From Candidatus Saccharibacteria bacterium CG_4_10_14_0_2_um_filter_52_9 (GTDB lineage Bacteria; Actinomycetota; Acidimicrobiia; Acidimicrobiales; RAAP-2): DNA of 64,000 nucleotides. Within the stretch, counting starts at the first letter, position 1, and each line of letters opens with the position of its first letter. The stretch spans positions 62,001-126,000 of the forward strand of contig CAJCJA010000022.1 in NCBI GenBank assembly GCA_903970515.1, in the 5' to 3' direction. The notes beneath the pieces are model-generated. The model was given only the letters and a program-made list of their open reading frames with translations. It was not told where the DNA came from and ran no database searches. This document shows positions 1 to 8,640 of this stretch, one piece after another. Both the position numbers and the translations under genes were made by a program.

Positions 1-2
1 GC

Positions 3-284
3 TTCGGCACGATCTTCGGTTGGGACGCGGGTGCGGAGCTCCTTTACGGTTGGACCGCCGAGGAAGTGGTGGGACAAAAGCTCGATGAGGTGGGCATCGG
101 ACCAGGCGCACTCGATCTGACGTCTGAAATGATGGAGCAACTCTCATTGGGTCGCACCTGGGAAGCAGATTTCACCGACGTCAAGAAGGATCACGCGAAA
201 TTCCAAGCACACGGCATCTACGTGCCCGTGATTGCCTTTGGCATCGTCCAGTGCGTCGTCGTGATCAGTTACGAGTCGACCTAG
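3..284 (+). CDS. PAS-domain signalling protein, C-terminal fragment
   Basis: This is the 3' end of a gene that begins before the window; frame 3 is open from the first base to the TAG at 282-284. The 93 visible residues start with an FGWDAGAELLYGWTAEEVVGQ stretch, which is the typical entry of a PAS fold (a sensor module binding small ligands or cofactors), and end just after the PAS beta sheet. Nothing catalytic follows the PAS, so any kinase, GGDEF or other output domain would have to lie upstream. A NarL-type response regulator follows on the same strand, so a sensor/regulator partnership is possible, but about 390 bp separate them. The PAS call rests on pattern alone. Confidence 0.6.
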   Translation, partial: FGTIFGWDAGAELLYGWTAEEVVGQKLDEVGIGPGALDLTSEMMEQLSLGRTWEADFTDVKKDHAKFQAHGIYVPVIAFGIVQCVVVISYEST

Positions 285-674
285 ACGTTGCGCGAGTCGC
301 GCTGACGCACGTGTCGTGGCCTCGAACGTGCTGTACTCCCATGATCTGCGCCATGGTGGGGCGACGAATGACGAGACATCTCGCACGCGAGGGCCGGCGT
401 CGCCTTACATTCGTGGGCGCCCGTTGGATGAATGACCCGAGCGCCCGCCCTCGAATTGCGCGACGCCGTCTGGCCAATCCAATGGCTGCGCAACCTGCAC
501 TTGAGCGAATTCGTCGCATTTCGACGACGAGAAGTCAGTAAATGGCGCGCGAATGAGCGTTGCGACCGAGAACCAAACTATTTCATTATCCAGTCTTCAA
601 TTGATTTAAAGTTGTCGGGAAGGACGCAGTGGTTTTTGGACATTAGAGACTCACCAAACACTAGGGAGATCGCT
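285..674. other. Gene-free stretch before the response regulator
   Basis: About 390 bp with no reading frame that resembles a protein family. Open frames here on both strands are Arg-rich and look like chance products of GC-rich DNA. The last 100 bp (about 570-665) are clearly AT-richer, which suits a promoter for the regulator that follows, but I cannot define a convincing -35/-10 pair. Confidence 0.5.
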
Positions 675-1322
675 ATTAAAGTCGTCATCAACGTCGCTAT
701 CGTTGACGACCACCTTCTCGTCGCAGAAATGCTGTCCAAGATGGTCGAAGGCGAGTCCGACATGCACTTCGCCGGTACGGCGCACACCGTGGCGGGCGCT
801 TCTGAACTCGTGGACAAAGAGCGGCCCGACGTCGTCTTGATGGACTACCGGCTCCCCGACGGTACCGGCATTGACGCCGTGAAGAACATTCTCCAGCGCT
901 GGCCCGAGACGCGCATCGTCATGCTCTCGGGTGATTCGAGTCACGACTTAATGGTTCGCGCCATCGAAGCCGGTTGCGTGGGCATGCTCGCGAAAGACCG
1001 TCCGATGGACGAATTACTTGGCGCCATTCGTTCGGCGTCGAAGGGCGAGTTGGTGTTTCGCGCTGACGAGATGAATAAGTTGCTCTCGTATTTCAAGAAG
1101 AGTCCAACGAGCGACGCCGATGGACTCACGACACGCGAGCTGGAGGTCCTCCAATTGCTCGCCGAAGGTGTGTCCACCGACGGTATCGCCGAGAAACTCT
1201 TCATCTCGATCAATACCGTGCGAAATCACGTCAGCAAGATCTTGATGAAGCTCGGAGCCCATTCAAAATTGGAAGCGGTGGCGATAGCTGCGCGCGACAA
1301 ATTGGTGACGCTGCACCACTAA
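675..1322 (+). CDS. NarL/LuxR-family response regulator
   Basis: A two-component response regulator that should bind DNA when phosphorylated. Counted from the start chosen here, the receiver domain spans residues 5-120, with the acidic pair D11-D12, phospho-acceptor D57 in LMDYRLPDG, the switch Ser in MLSG and K107. A linker leads to a LuxR/GerE helix-turn-helix at about 150-208 (LTTRELEVLQLLAEG, then INTVRNHVSKIL). The frame is open back to 432, but residues encoded there resemble no receiver extension. The best-placed ribosome site, AGGGAG at 662-667, precedes an ATT codon at 675, which gives the normal family N-terminus. ATT starts are rare; TTG at 636 or ATG at 432 are alternatives. The cognate kinase is not visible. 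Confidence 0.85.
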   Translation: MKVVINVAIVDDHLLVAEMLSKMVEGESDMHFAGTAHTVAGASELVDKERPDVVLMDYRLPDGTGIDAVKNILQRWPETRIVMLSGDSSHDLMVRAIEAGCVGMLAKDRPMDELLGAIRSASKGELVFRADEMNKLLSYFKKSPTSDADGLTTRELEVLQLLAEGVSTDGIAEKLFISINTVRNHVSKILMKLGAHSKLEAVAIAARDKLVTLHH

Positions 1323-1413
1323 CGAGTACTGAGATCATCAACGTGCGAGCACCGGATGTTATTCGCAATGAACGGTGGACGATGTACTGCGGTGTTCTTG
1401 CGACGTCGGCGCC

Positions 1414-2013
1414 CTAGGTCGACCCGGTCTCTTTGACCAAGCGTCGATCGGGAAGAAACCAAATCACGGCAATCACGACGAACACGCAGTAGGAAAAGTA
1501 TGGACTGACGTAGGCGAGCGGGATCGAGACAATATACAAAACCATCGACGCGGGACCCTTGATGTCCCTTCCGACCACGCGTGCCAAGGCGGTGTCGTTC
1601 GGGTTCGCTCGAAGAATCGCACGACCGAGCGTCGTATACGCGACGCCGGCGCCGAGGCCCACCACGCCGTAGGTCGCGGCGGGGAGGGCTTGGCCATGAT
1701 GGGCACCAACCCACGCCGTCGCAAATGGGATGAGTGAAAGCCAAAACAAGAGTTGCAAGTTGGTCCACATGACGGCCGCGCTAATGTGCTCGGTCGCTCG
1801 AAGTAAGTGGTGGTGATTGACCCAGTAGATGCCCACGAAGGTGAAACTCAACACGTAGACCAAGAGCAGGGGCAACAGGTGCGACACGCTGCTCCACGCG
1901 ACGCTCGCCGGTGCCTTTAGCTCAAAAGCCATAAGGGTGATGATCACCGCGAGGACGCCATCGCTGAAGGATTCGAGTCGATCCGATCCCATGACCGCGC
2001 TCGAACTCGTCAC
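1414..2013 (-). CDS. TMEM175-family (DUF1211) putative potassium channel
   Basis: Integral membrane protein of 199 residues. The segment RLESFSDGVLAVIITLMAFE carries the RxxxFSDG signature of TMEM175 proteins, where the first helix lines the pore. Roughly six hydrophobic helices follow, matching the bacterial form with one six-helix repeat per subunit. Bacterial TMEM175 proteins are described as weakly selective K+ channels. The start may be GTG at 2013 or the internal ATG at 1992, seven residues further in and closer to the signature; neither has a clear ribosome site. It stands alone: the protease on the same strand lies over 300 bp away, so no operon partner suggests a role. Confidence 0.85.
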   Translation of the reverse strand: MTSSSAVMGSDRLESFSDGVLAVIITLMAFELKAPASVAWSSVSHLLPLLLVYVLSFTFVGIYWVNHHHLLRATEHISAAVMWTNLQLLFWLSLIPFATAWVGAHHGQALPAATYGVVGLGAGVAYTTLGRAILRANPNDTALARVVGRDIKGPASMVLYIVSIPLAYVSPYFSYCVFVVIAVIWFLPDRRLVKETGST

Positions 2014-2290
2014 GAACGCAAAGCCGTTCTCGGCATGCGAAAGGCTCCCTCACGATGATGAGCGCCTTTGAAAACGTGTCGACGGTCACGCGTGATACCA
2101 CTTGCGATGAGCACGATGGAAACCTACCAGTTCTCCAATTCTCGTTTTTCGGAGTGTCATTCTTCATCGCGGCGAGTGACGACGATTGACCGGGCACCTA
2201 TGGCGTGATTCGTAACAAAGGTTTCCCATGAGGAGCCATCAGTTGCCGATGACGTTGTTGCACAACTCGAAAGTTGGACCAAGGGGGGGA
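2014..2290. other. Intergenic region between channel and protease genes
   Basis: Non-coding apart from the terminator hairpin at its right edge. It should contain the promoter of the minus-strand channel gene. I see no convincing small gene, operator palindrome or RNA motif. Confidence 0.4.
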
Positions 2291-2329
2291 AGGCTCGGAC
2301 GCGACGCCATCGACGTCGCGTCCGAGCCT
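2291..2329 (-). terminator. Perfect 16-bp stem hairpin after the protease gene
   Basis: Arms 2291-2306 and 2314-2329 are exact reverse complements around a 7-nt loop, starting 6 nt after the protease stop codon. On the minus strand the stem is followed by a C-run then TT, not a classic U-tract, so it may act as an intrinsic terminator of the weak-tail type common in actinobacteria or as an mRNA 3' stabiliser. Confidence 0.8.
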
Positions 2330-2335
2330 CGAATC

Positions 2336-4810
2336 TCAGCGTGACTTGGGCGAGAGGAATTGCATGGTGGTCGACTGGAGCGAACCCTGGTTCCAGACCT
2401 GGACGGAGCCATTGCTCGCGAGCGCGCAGTCCTCGCCGTTGCCCAGGGCCACGCCCGACACACCGCTCAACGAACTCACGGTGCTCGCCTGGAGCACGTT
2501 GCTCGTACTCGTGCCTCCAAAGAGCGAACCGGCAGCGTAGCCCCAGCAGCTCACGGTGGCGCTCGAGCTCAGCACGCACGCGGCGTAGGAACTCATCGAA
2601 AGGCTGGTGGCGCCACCGACGCCCACCACTGTCACCGGTGTCGAGGAACTGCTCAACGTGTTGTTACCCAACTCGCCGTCACCGTTGTAGCCCCAGCACT
2701 CGACGGTGCCGCCGCTCAGAATCGCGCAACTGCTGCTTGCGCCGACCGCGACTTGCACGACCGAGTTGAGACCGGTGACCGTCACGGGAGTTGGGGAGTT
2801 CTGCGTGGAGCCATTACCCAACTGGCCGTCGTTGTTCGCACCCCAGCACTCGATTGATCCGCTCGAGAGAAGTGCACACGTGTGGTTGAGGTTGACCGCG
2901 ATTTGTCGCACGCCGCTCACGCCACTGACGACCTTGGGGGCAGCGATCGACGTGTTCGTGGAGTTACCGCTTTGTCCGAAGGTGTCGCCACCCCAACACT
3001 CGACATTGCCCGAACTGAGGAGTGCGCAGGTGTAGTCATAACCCGAGGCGACCGACGTAACTGAGGCACCGATCTTGACAGTGACGGGACGCGTGGCGTC
3101 TTGGATCTTCGCGACGCCGAGTTGCCCGTTGGCATTGTTGCCCCAGCACTTCACCACACCGTTGTGCAAAACGGCGCAGGCGTGATCGGCGCCCACGGAG
3201 AGCTGGGCAACGTTGGAAAGTCCGGTGACGATCACTGGTGTCGTGCTGGCGAGCGTCGAGCCGTTGCCGAGTTGACCATCAGTGTTGATGCCCCAGCACT
3301 GGACAGAGCCACCTTGGAGCAATGAGCACGAGAAGTTCGAACCCGCACTCACGTTGGACGCGACCGCACCGCTGCTCACGTTGGCGTTGAGGGAACCTCC
3401 GCTCGTCGGCGCGGGCGCGCTCGTCGCGTTTGAACCCGTCAATGCCGCCACGCTGCTAGGAGTTGCACCCGGTGTGCCCATCCCGGTAGGACCGTTGTAG
3501 CCGCCCACACTCATCGAGGCGTTGCAAAGGTATGAACCGCACGTGCCGTCCGATCCCGACGTGACGGGCACCAAGGAGTTGGCGTTCTGGTAGAGGAAGG
3601 AGGCGGGCTGGCTCGTCGCAGGCAGCGAGGTGTTGGCGAGAGCGTAGAGCGACCCGACGATTGGTGCCGCGACGCTGGTGCCGCCAGCGATCATCAATCC
3701 GGGCTGTCCGAAGGTGTCGTAGATCCACACGCCGGTGTTGGGATCAGCAACCGCGGCGACGTCGGCGACCGATCGGTTCTTGCAGCCCGTGTCGTGCTGC
3801 CAGGATGGCTTGGGCTCGTAGGCGCTGCAACCCGACGCGGTGCCACTCCACGCGGTTTCGGTACCGCTGCGCGTGCCGTTGTCCGTCCTCTGTACGAGTG
3901 TGGTGCCGCCGACCGCGATGACGCTGGGCGCCGCCGCGGGGAACTGCACTCCGTAGCCGGTGTCACCCGCGGCGACCACGATCGCGACGCCAGGGTGGTT
4001 GTAGTACAAATTCGCGTCACTCACTTCGGAAGGGTATTCAGTCGTGCCGTAGCTGTTGGTCACCGCGACCGCGCCCATCTTCACCGCGGTGTTGACCGCG
4101 GTGCCCAGGTCGGGGATCTGCGCACTGTTGGCGTCGACGATGAGCAGCTGACAGTTCGGGCAGATGGCGCTGACCATGTCCACGTCAATTGCTTGTTCCA
4201 TGCCCCAGCTGGCGGAGCCCGCGGGCAAGGTGGCGCCGCCGTTCTCGTTCACCTGCTGGACCACGCAGCCGGACGTCGCGCTCGAGACGGTGCCGCTGTG
4301 GCAAGGCGCGAGTCCGAAGTAGTTGCGGTAGTAGTTGAGGTTCGCCAGCAAGTTGGGATTGCTGTACGCGTCAACCACACCAATTATCTGGCCATTGCCA
4401 TTGTTGCCTTGGCTTTCGAGTGACAGCACGTTGTAGGCGGATTGGAGGTACTTGGGCGAATATGCCCCGTTGTCGCCCAGGGCCCCGGCTGTGTGGTCGG
4501 TGGCGCCAGAATTCTGGCCCTTGGGCGACAACGGGCCGCGGCGGACCAGCGCATTGCAGTGCGCTGTTCCGGGTGCCACGATGTTGGAACAAACGTCGTA
4601 GGAGTCGTTGGAGGAGATCTTCGAGATTTCCTTCGCAGTCAGTTCCGCCTGCGTCGGTGCACTGGTGGCGTTCGCCGTCGTGGTGTTGCTGGACGCGAAA
4701 CCATTGATCGTGCTTGGAACTGCCACCGTGTTCGACAACGAGAGTTGCGCGAGGACACAGATCGCTACTGCAAGTGAACTGAAGATAAAAGCGTGAACAA
4801 TCTTTCGCAT
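2336..4810 (-). CDS. Secreted S53 (sedolisin-like) serine protease with RCC1-type repeats
   Basis: An 824-residue exported protein. ATG at 4810 is chosen because AAAGGAGG lies just upstream and a signal peptide (MRKIVHAF then a hydrophobic core) starts there; the frame extends 14 residues further. Residues about 140-400 match the S53 peptidase fold: E205 and D209 in [12 protein letters not shown]283 in AAGDTGYG and nucleophile S379 in GGTSVAAP, the Ser-Glu-Asp triad plus oxyanion Asp. Residues about 480-820 hold six 50-residue RCC1/BNR-type repeats (CWG...GQLGNGST...TPV), a beta propeller likely used for binding. Sedolisins are usually active at acid pH and outside the cell. No operon partner. 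Family assignment is firm; the substrate is unknown. Confidence 0.9.
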   Translation of the reverse strand: MRKIVHAFIFSSLAVAICVLAQLSLSNTVAVPSTINGFASSNTTTANATSAPTQAELTAKEISKISSNDSYDVCSNIVAPGTAHCNALVRRGPLSPKGQNSGATDHTAGALGDNGAYSPKYLQSAYNVLSLESQGNNGNGQIIGVVDAYSNPNLLANLNYYRNYFGLAPCHSGTVSSATSGCVVQQVNENGGATLPAGSASWGMEQAIDVDMVSAICPNCQLLIVDANSAQIPDLGTAVNTAVKMGAVAVTNSYGTTEYPSEVSDANLYYNHPGVAIVVAAGDTGYGVQFPAAAPSVIAVGGTTLVQRTDNGTRSGTETAWSGTASGCSAYEPKPSWQHDTGCKNRSVADVAAVADPNTGVWIYDTFGQPGLMIAGGTSVAAPIVGSLYALANTSLPATSQPASFLYQNANSLVPVTSGSDGTCGSYLCNASMSVGGYNGPTGMGTPGATPSSVAALTGSNATSAPAPTSGGSLNANVSSGAVASNVSAGSNFSCSLLQGGSVQCWGINTDGQLGNGSTLASTTPVIVTGLSNVAQLSVGADHACAVLHNGVVKCWGNNANGQLGVAKIQDATRPVTVKIGASVTSVASGYDYTCALLSSGNVECWGGDTFGQSGNSTNTSIAAPKVVSGVSGVRQIAVNLNHTCALLSSGSIECWGANNDGQLGNGSTQNSPTPVTVTGLNSVVQVAVGASSSCAILSGGTVECWGYNGDGELGNNTLSSSSTPVTVVGVGGATSLSMSSYAACVLSSSATVSCWGYAAGSLFGGTSTSNVLQASTVSSLSGVSGVALGNGEDCALASNGSVQVWNQGSLQSTTMQFLSPKSR
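2390..3345 (-). repeat. Six RCC1-type repeats at exact 150-bp period
   Basis: The string CCCCAGCA or its one-base variant recurs at 2541, 2691, 2841, 2991, 3141 and 3291, exactly 150 bp apart, encoding the Cys-Trp-Gly core of each 50-residue propeller blade. No indel has disturbed the period across six units, while the sequence between the cores has diverged. Confidence 0.9.
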
Positions 4811-5241
4811 CTGTCGACCTCCTTTTGGGTACTGGTCTCGTTCAAGGACCACTCTTTGAACGTGAGTCCATTGTCGGATTTCGCCCGCCCGGCGTCATGA
4901 TGCGTTCGCGTCTAAAACGCTTACGAAATGTTCTCCATTCTCGAATGGCGCGTTCGCACTACGTGATCGATGTCACGTAGTGCGAATGATGCAGGTGCAC
5001 TAGTTGCACTAGTGCGAAGAGGTACTTGGTGCGTGTTATTGGGCGCTGTTCTTCACGAATTGCCCGTTGTGACATTGTTCGTGCGACACGGCACTCATCA
5101 CGACGGCGATGTCAGCGAGGAAAATGTGAAGAGACGTGCGGATACGGAGAGCAAATGACGCGGGCTATTGGTCGTGCGAGAGGACCAGAGGTAGTGAAAC
5201 GAAGCAAGTACACGACGCGTCGTCGAAGCGACGCCGTGAGG
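4811..5241. other. Intergenic control region upstream of the protease
   Basis: About 430 bp without a credible gene; short open frames on the plus strand show no family resemblance. It holds the protease ribosome site (about 4816-4825), an AT-rich segment around 4915-4945, the long palindrome at 4953-4986 and, next to it, a repeated GCACTAGT motif near 4997-5015. The rest, up to the nucleotidyltransferase stop, shows nothing I can name. Confidence 0.5.
4953..4986. promoter_or_regulatory. 34-bp palindrome with a CRP-like GTGA-N6-TCAC core
   Basis: Arms 4953-4966 and 4973-4986 are perfect 14-nt reverse complements with a 6-nt spacer. The centre reads GTGA-N6-TCAC, the general form bound by CRP/FNR-family regulators, 143 bp upstream of the protease start. 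It could instead be a hairpin. Role inferred from form and position only. Confidence 0.5.
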
Positions 5242-6102
5242 TTAGTTGTCTGTTCCGTCGAAGGCGTGCGCCGGGCGTTCGCCCAAACTCACCTGAAGGC
5301 GAACGTCGGCTTGGACGAGCGCGAGATCGCCTTGATGCGTAACGCCCACGCATCGTGACACCGTGGGCAGCACGTCAAAACGTAAGGGAACGTGGTGGAG
5401 AATCTTTCCGACCATTACGGGGAGCTGGGATTCGGGTTCCAGATCGAAATCATGGGTGTTCATCTCGTCGTGCAATAAGGGCCACATGGCGGGTTGGAAT
5501 CCCCATAAGTTCATCGAGACAATGGAATCGGGCTCTAGAAATACGGGAGATTCACCGTCTTCTGACACAAAGCCGTCCTCGAAGGTGTGCACCTGGCGAC
5601 GCTCCCAGATGTCGGTGAGGTGGCCATTGACGACGTGACAGACCCCACGCGACACCGGCAGGTCGCCGACGAGGGCACGATCCAACTGGAATCCGATGAG
5701 ACAACACGTGCTCTTGGTCGAGAGGTGATGGCCCAGTAACGCCAGCGCATCACGTCCGTAGAGGTCGTCCGCGTTCGAAATGCCAAAGGGTTTCGTGACG
5801 TCGACGAGATGCTCAGCGGCGAGCACCGCATCCACGGTGCCCTTCGGTTCACGTTGCATGGCGAAGGAGACCTTGGTCTTTTGAGGCCAGGTCTTTTCGA
5901 CGTGCTCTTTGATCAGTGGACCGGTGTCGGGGTTGATGACGACAACGATCTCCCCGAATCCCGCGGCGATGGCGTCAGACGCAATGAGGTCGATCACGGC
6001 TTCGCCGTTCACGCCTATGGGCGCGAGTTGTTTTAACCCTCCGTAACGTCGAGCGCGACCGGCGGCGAGTATCACTAACGAAGGACTACTCAACGAGACC
6101 AC
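5242..6102 (-). CDS. Nucleotidyltransferase (NTP-transferase fold)
   Basis: A 286-residue cytoplasmic enzyme. The N-terminus SLVILAAGRARRYGGLKQL is the nucleotide-binding loop of GT-A-type nucleotidyltransferases (GlmU, RmlA, MobA and relatives), and ISNADDLYG supplies the metal-binding Asp pair. Such enzymes join a sugar phosphate or similar acceptor to NTP with release of pyrophosphate; the acceptor cannot be read from sequence. The C-terminal 80 residues are unfamiliar. Its start lies inside the last codons of the fabH-like gene (13-bp overlap, same strand), so the two are probably co-transcribed and translationally coupled. No obvious sugar or cell-wall genes are nearby to narrow the substrate. 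Confidence 0.8.
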   Translation of the reverse strand: MVSLSSPSLVILAAGRARRYGGLKQLAPIGVNGEAVIDLIASDAIAAGFGEIVVVINPDTGPLIKEHVEKTWPQKTKVSFAMQREPKGTVDAVLAAEHLVDVTKPFGISNADDLYGRDALALLGHHLSTKSTCCLIGFQLDRALVGDLPVSRGVCHVVNGHLTDIWERRQVHTFEDGFVSEDGESPVFLEPDSIVSMNLWGFQPAMWPLLHDEMNTHDFDLEPESQLPVMVGKILHHVPLRFDVLPTVSRCVGVTHQGDLALVQADVRLQVSLGERPAHAFDGTDN

Positions 6103-7013
6103 CGCACGATGGCTGATGCCCAGGTCATCCCCGCTCCAAAGCCAGTGAGCAGCGCGTAGTCGCCGGACTTGATCCGTCCACTTGCCCTCGCGTCGTCGAA
6201 CGCGAGAGGGATCGACGCACTCGACGTATTGCCGTAGCGATCGAGCACCACGACGGCGCGTTCCATCTCCACGCCGAGACGCTGCGTCGCTGCCTGGATG
6301 ATGCGGATGTTGGCCTGATGGGGAATGACCAGACTCAGGTCGTTAGAGGTGATGTTCGCTGCCTCCATGGCCTTTTCGGCGGAGTCCACGACGAAGCGCA
6401 CCGCGCGGCGGAACACTTCTTTGCCGTCCATCTCGAAGTAGCCACCGTGCTCGCAGGTGAGGAGGTCCGCCGCCGAGCCGTCGGCGCCTAAGGAGAACGA
6501 CAAGAGATCGGTACCGTGGGCGTCGAATTCGAGCACCGTGGCGCCGGCGCCGTCGGCGAGCAAGACCGCCATGTTGCGGTCACTCCAGTCAACCCAGCGT
6601 GAAAGGTGTTCGGCGCCGATGACCAAGATTCTCTTGTTGCCGGTCTCGAGCAGACCCTGTGCAGTCCTAATCGCGTACATGAAACCGCTGCACGCGGCAT
6701 TCACGTCCATCGCCGGACACGACATTCCGAGCTCGTGGGCGATCAACGTGGCGGTCGCTGGTGCAATTCGATCGGGCGTGGTCGTCGCGAGGACGAGGAA
6801 GTCAATTTCCTCCGCGGTCACGGCGGCGTCATCCATGGCGCGCTGGCCCGCGAGCACCCCAAGGGTCTTCGCGGAGCCTCCGATGCGGCGCTCACGGATG
6901 CCGGTGCGCTCGGTGATCCAATCGTCGGACGTCTCAAGGGTCTGACTCAACTCTTCGTTGGTGACGATGCGATCAGGCACCGCAACACCCCAACCCCTGA
7001 AACGAACTCCCAT
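6090..7013 (-). CDS. fabH: Beta-ketoacyl-ACP synthase III
   Basis: Condenses acetyl- or short-chain acyl-CoA with malonyl-ACP to start fatty acid synthesis. The 307-residue protein has the thiolase fold and full triad: C109 in NAACSGF, H232 in IPHQAN and N262 in YGNTSSAS; the DDWI and RTGIRERR substrate-entry motifs are near residues 30-43. Length is normal for FabH. It shares a strand with, and overlaps, the nucleotidyltransferase gene, whereas other fatty-acid synthesis genes are absent from the window, so it could be a pathway-specific KAS III rather than the housekeeping one. Start ATG at 7013 gives the family's standard N-terminus. Confidence 0.92.
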   Translation of the reverse strand: MGVRFRGWGVAVPDRIVTNEELSQTLETSDDWITERTGIRERRIGGSAKTLGVLAGQRAMDDAAVTAEEIDFLVLATTTPDRIAPATATLIAHELGMSCPAMDVNAACSGFMYAIRTAQGLLETGNKRILVIGAEHLSRWVDWSDRNMAVLLADGAGATVLEFDAHGTDLLSFSLGADGSAADLLTCEHGGYFEMDGKEVFRRAVRFVVDSAEKAMEAANITSNDLSLVIPHQANIRIIQAATQRLGVEMERAVVVLDRYGNTSSASIPLAFDDARASGRIKSGDYALLTGFGAGMTWASAIVRWSR

Positions 7014-7056
7014 TGTTGACCCCTGTCGTTACTTCGTTCTGGCGAAAGTCTAGGTC

Positions 7057-7476
7057 TTAGACGCTGGGCAATTCAGGTGCGGGCAATACCTGTAGCGAGC
7101 AGCGAGCGACGCAAATAAGTCGTTCTAACTCGTCAGTAAGTTCGATATTCCATACGTGGACCTTGCGGCCCTTTCGTAGAGGGGTGGCGGTCGCGGTCAA
7201 GTATCCACTCGACATCGATCGAAGATGCGAGCAGTTGAGTTCGGTGCCCACGACGATGAATTCCGGTCCGACGCTGACGGCTCCGCCCATTGAGGCGGCA
7301 CTCTCGGCGAGCAGCGCCGACACGCCACCGTGCAAGATTCCGTAGGGCTGGTGAACCTTGGGTCCCACGTCGACGCGCATCACGACCTTCTCCTTCGACA
7401 TCAGCACCGTTTCGACGCCGAGCAATTCGTGGACGTTCATACTCCTCGAAGGAGGGATGTGCTGGGTATCAGTCAT
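7057..7476 (-). CDS. PaaI-type hotdog-fold thioesterase
   Basis: A 139-residue hotdog-fold acyl-CoA thioesterase. The motif HQPYGILHGGVSALLAESA holds the HGG turn and the acidic residue on the hotdog helix that activates water in the PaaI/YbgC-like group. Likely hydrolyses short or aromatic acyl-CoA thioesters in the cytoplasm. ATG at 7476 is preceded at the leaderless distance by TAGAAT. It is divergent from threonine aldolase, with only 33 bp between start codons. The fabH-like gene follows on the same strand 43 bp downstream, so a short operon thioesterase-fabH-nucleotidyltransferase is possible. Confidence 0.87.
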   Translation of the reverse strand: MTDTQHIPPSRSMNVHELLGVETVLMSKEKVVMRVDVGPKVHQPYGILHGGVSALLAESAASMGGAVSVGPEFIVVGTELNCSHLRSMSSGYLTATATPLRKGRKVHVWNIELTDELERLICVARCSLQVLPAPELPSV

Positions 7477-7482
7477 CGGGCC

Positions 7483-7488
7483 ATTCTA
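7483..7488 (-). promoter_or_regulatory. Leaderless -10 box (TAGAAT) for the thioesterase
   Basis: Read on the minus strand, TAGAAT is followed by 6 nt and then the ATG at 7476. No Shine-Dalgarno is present, so transcription probably starts at the A of the start codon. Confidence 0.6.
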
Positions 7489-7497
7489 AGGCCTAGG

Positions 7498-7503
7498 TAA
7501 CCT
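7498..7503 (+). promoter_or_regulatory. Leaderless -10 box (TAACCT) for threonine aldolase
   Basis: TAACCT, then 6 nt, then ATG at 7510, with no Shine-Dalgarno. Together with the box at 7483-7488 it forms a very compact divergent promoter pair, so each -35 region must overlap the opposite promoter or gene start. Confidence 0.6.
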
Positions 7504-7509
7504 CTTTCT

Positions 7510-8544
7510 ATGTCCCGGCGCGTTGACCTACGAAGCGATACAGTCACGCAACCAACGGACGCCATGCGCGAAGCAATGGCGAACGCCGTCGTGGGCGACG
7601 TTGGCTACGACGAAGATTCCACCGTGAATGAGTTGGAGCGTCGCTTCGCGAACATGGTGGGTAAGGAGTCCGCCGTCTTCGTGCCGTCGGGGGTCATGGC
7701 CAATCAATTGGCCGTACGCGTCTTGACGTCGCCGGGCGACGTGATCATTGCGGGTCGTCGTCAACACGTCGTTAGTTTCGAAATGGGTGCGTCGGCGAGG
7801 AACTCCTCGGTGCAATTCGCCTTGATTGATGACACCAAGGGGGCGGTGCGCGTCGAGGACGTGTTGGACGTCATCGACGCCGAACAGGATCATCAACCAC
7901 ACGTGGCGATGGTCGCGATCGAGAACACGCACATGCCCTCGGGTGGAACGCCGTGGGAACTCGATGCAGTCGTCGCGCTGCGTCACGCGATTGGTTCGCT
8001 GCCCTTGCATCTGGACGGGGCGCGCCTGTTCAACGCGGCGGTGGCAACCAAGACGTCGGTGGCGGCGTTGAGCGCTCCGGCGACGACAGTGATGGCGTGT
8101 CTCTCGAAGGGTCTTTGTGCACCCGTTGGTTCACTGCTCGCGGGGCCCGCCAACTTGATGCAGCGAGCGTTGGTGGAACGCAAGCGCTTAGGCGGCACCA
8201 TGCGACAGGCAGGATTCCTCGCCGCCGCGGGGATCGTCGCCCTCGAGACCATGATCGAACGCCTTCACGACGACCACGTGCGCGCCCGAGCGCTCGCCGA
8301 CGCGTTCAGTGGTGCGTTTCCCGAGTCCAGTTTTGACGCAACGTCATGTCGCACGAATATCGTGGCGTTCGATCATCCTCGTGCCCGCGAGATCGTGGAG
8401 GACCTTGCGAGCAAGGGCGTATTGGGTGGCACGATCGCGCCTCGACGTGTGCGCTTCGTGACTCACCGGGGAGTGAGCGACGAGGACGTGGATTTCGTCC
8501 GTGACGTGCTCGCTCATGGCAAGGACTTCAGCGCCCGCTCGTAG
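7510..8544 (+). CDS. ltaE: Low-specificity L-threonine aldolase
   Basis: PLP enzyme of the aspartate aminotransferase fold that cleaves L-threonine or allo-threonine to glycine and acetaldehyde. The N-terminus VDLRSDTVTQPT is diagnostic; H86 stacks on PLP, D169 in HLDGAR binds the pyridine nitrogen, and K200 in LSKGLCAPVG forms the Schiff base. The length of 344 residues is normal. The gene is monocistronic by appearance, divergent from the thioesterase gene and apparently leaderless. Confidence 0.93.
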   Translation: MSRRVDLRSDTVTQPTDAMREAMANAVVGDVGYDEDSTVNELERRFANMVGKESAVFVPSGVMANQLAVRVLTSPGDVIIAGRRQHVVSFEMGASARNSSVQFALIDDTKGAVRVEDVLDVIDAEQDHQPHVAMVAIENTHMPSGGTPWELDAVVALRHAIGSLPLHLDGARLFNAAVATKTSVAALSAPATTVMACLSKGLCAPVGSLLAGPANLMQRALVERKRLGGTMRQAGFLAAAGIVALETMIERLHDDHVRARALADAFSGAFPESSFDATSCRTNIVAFDHPRAREIVEDLASKGVLGGTIAPRRVRFVTHRGVSDEDVDFVRDVLAHGKDFSARS

Positions 8545-8614
8545 TGAATGTCGTTCGCGCGCCGTTCGCACTGATTTCACTGGTGGCGACTGGTCACTAC
8601 GAGGCTGGGCGGGT

Positions 8615-8628
8615 AACCTTGGAAGGTT
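8615..8628. promoter_or_regulatory. Inverted repeat AACCTT-GG-AAGGTT before the MgtE-N gene
   Basis: Perfect 6-nt arms, 13 nt before the ATG at 8641. The 2-nt spacer rules out a hairpin but suits a dimeric repressor. Its look recalls metal-regulator (DtxR/MntR-type) sites, which would fit a metal-transport operon; this is speculative. Confidence 0.3.
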
Positions 8629-8640
8629 TTAAGGCGTTCC

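Noticed and set aside
432-674. Upstream 81-codon extension of the response regulator
   Set aside because: Residues are Arg-rich and unlike any receiver extension, and no ribosome site precedes 432.
2390-3345. CRISPR-like periodic repeats
   Set aside because: The 150-bp period is codon-aligned, lies inside a coding frame, and the units are long and diverged; they encode RCC1-type blades.
3794-4423. A 209-residue plus-strand frame inside the protease gene
   Set aside because: It is antisense to the S53 domain, Arg/Val/Gly-rich and without motifs; a by-product of GC-rich codons.
4970-5358. Short plus-strand frames in the protease upstream region
   Set aside because: They overlap the palindrome or run antisense to the nucleotidyltransferase and show no motif.
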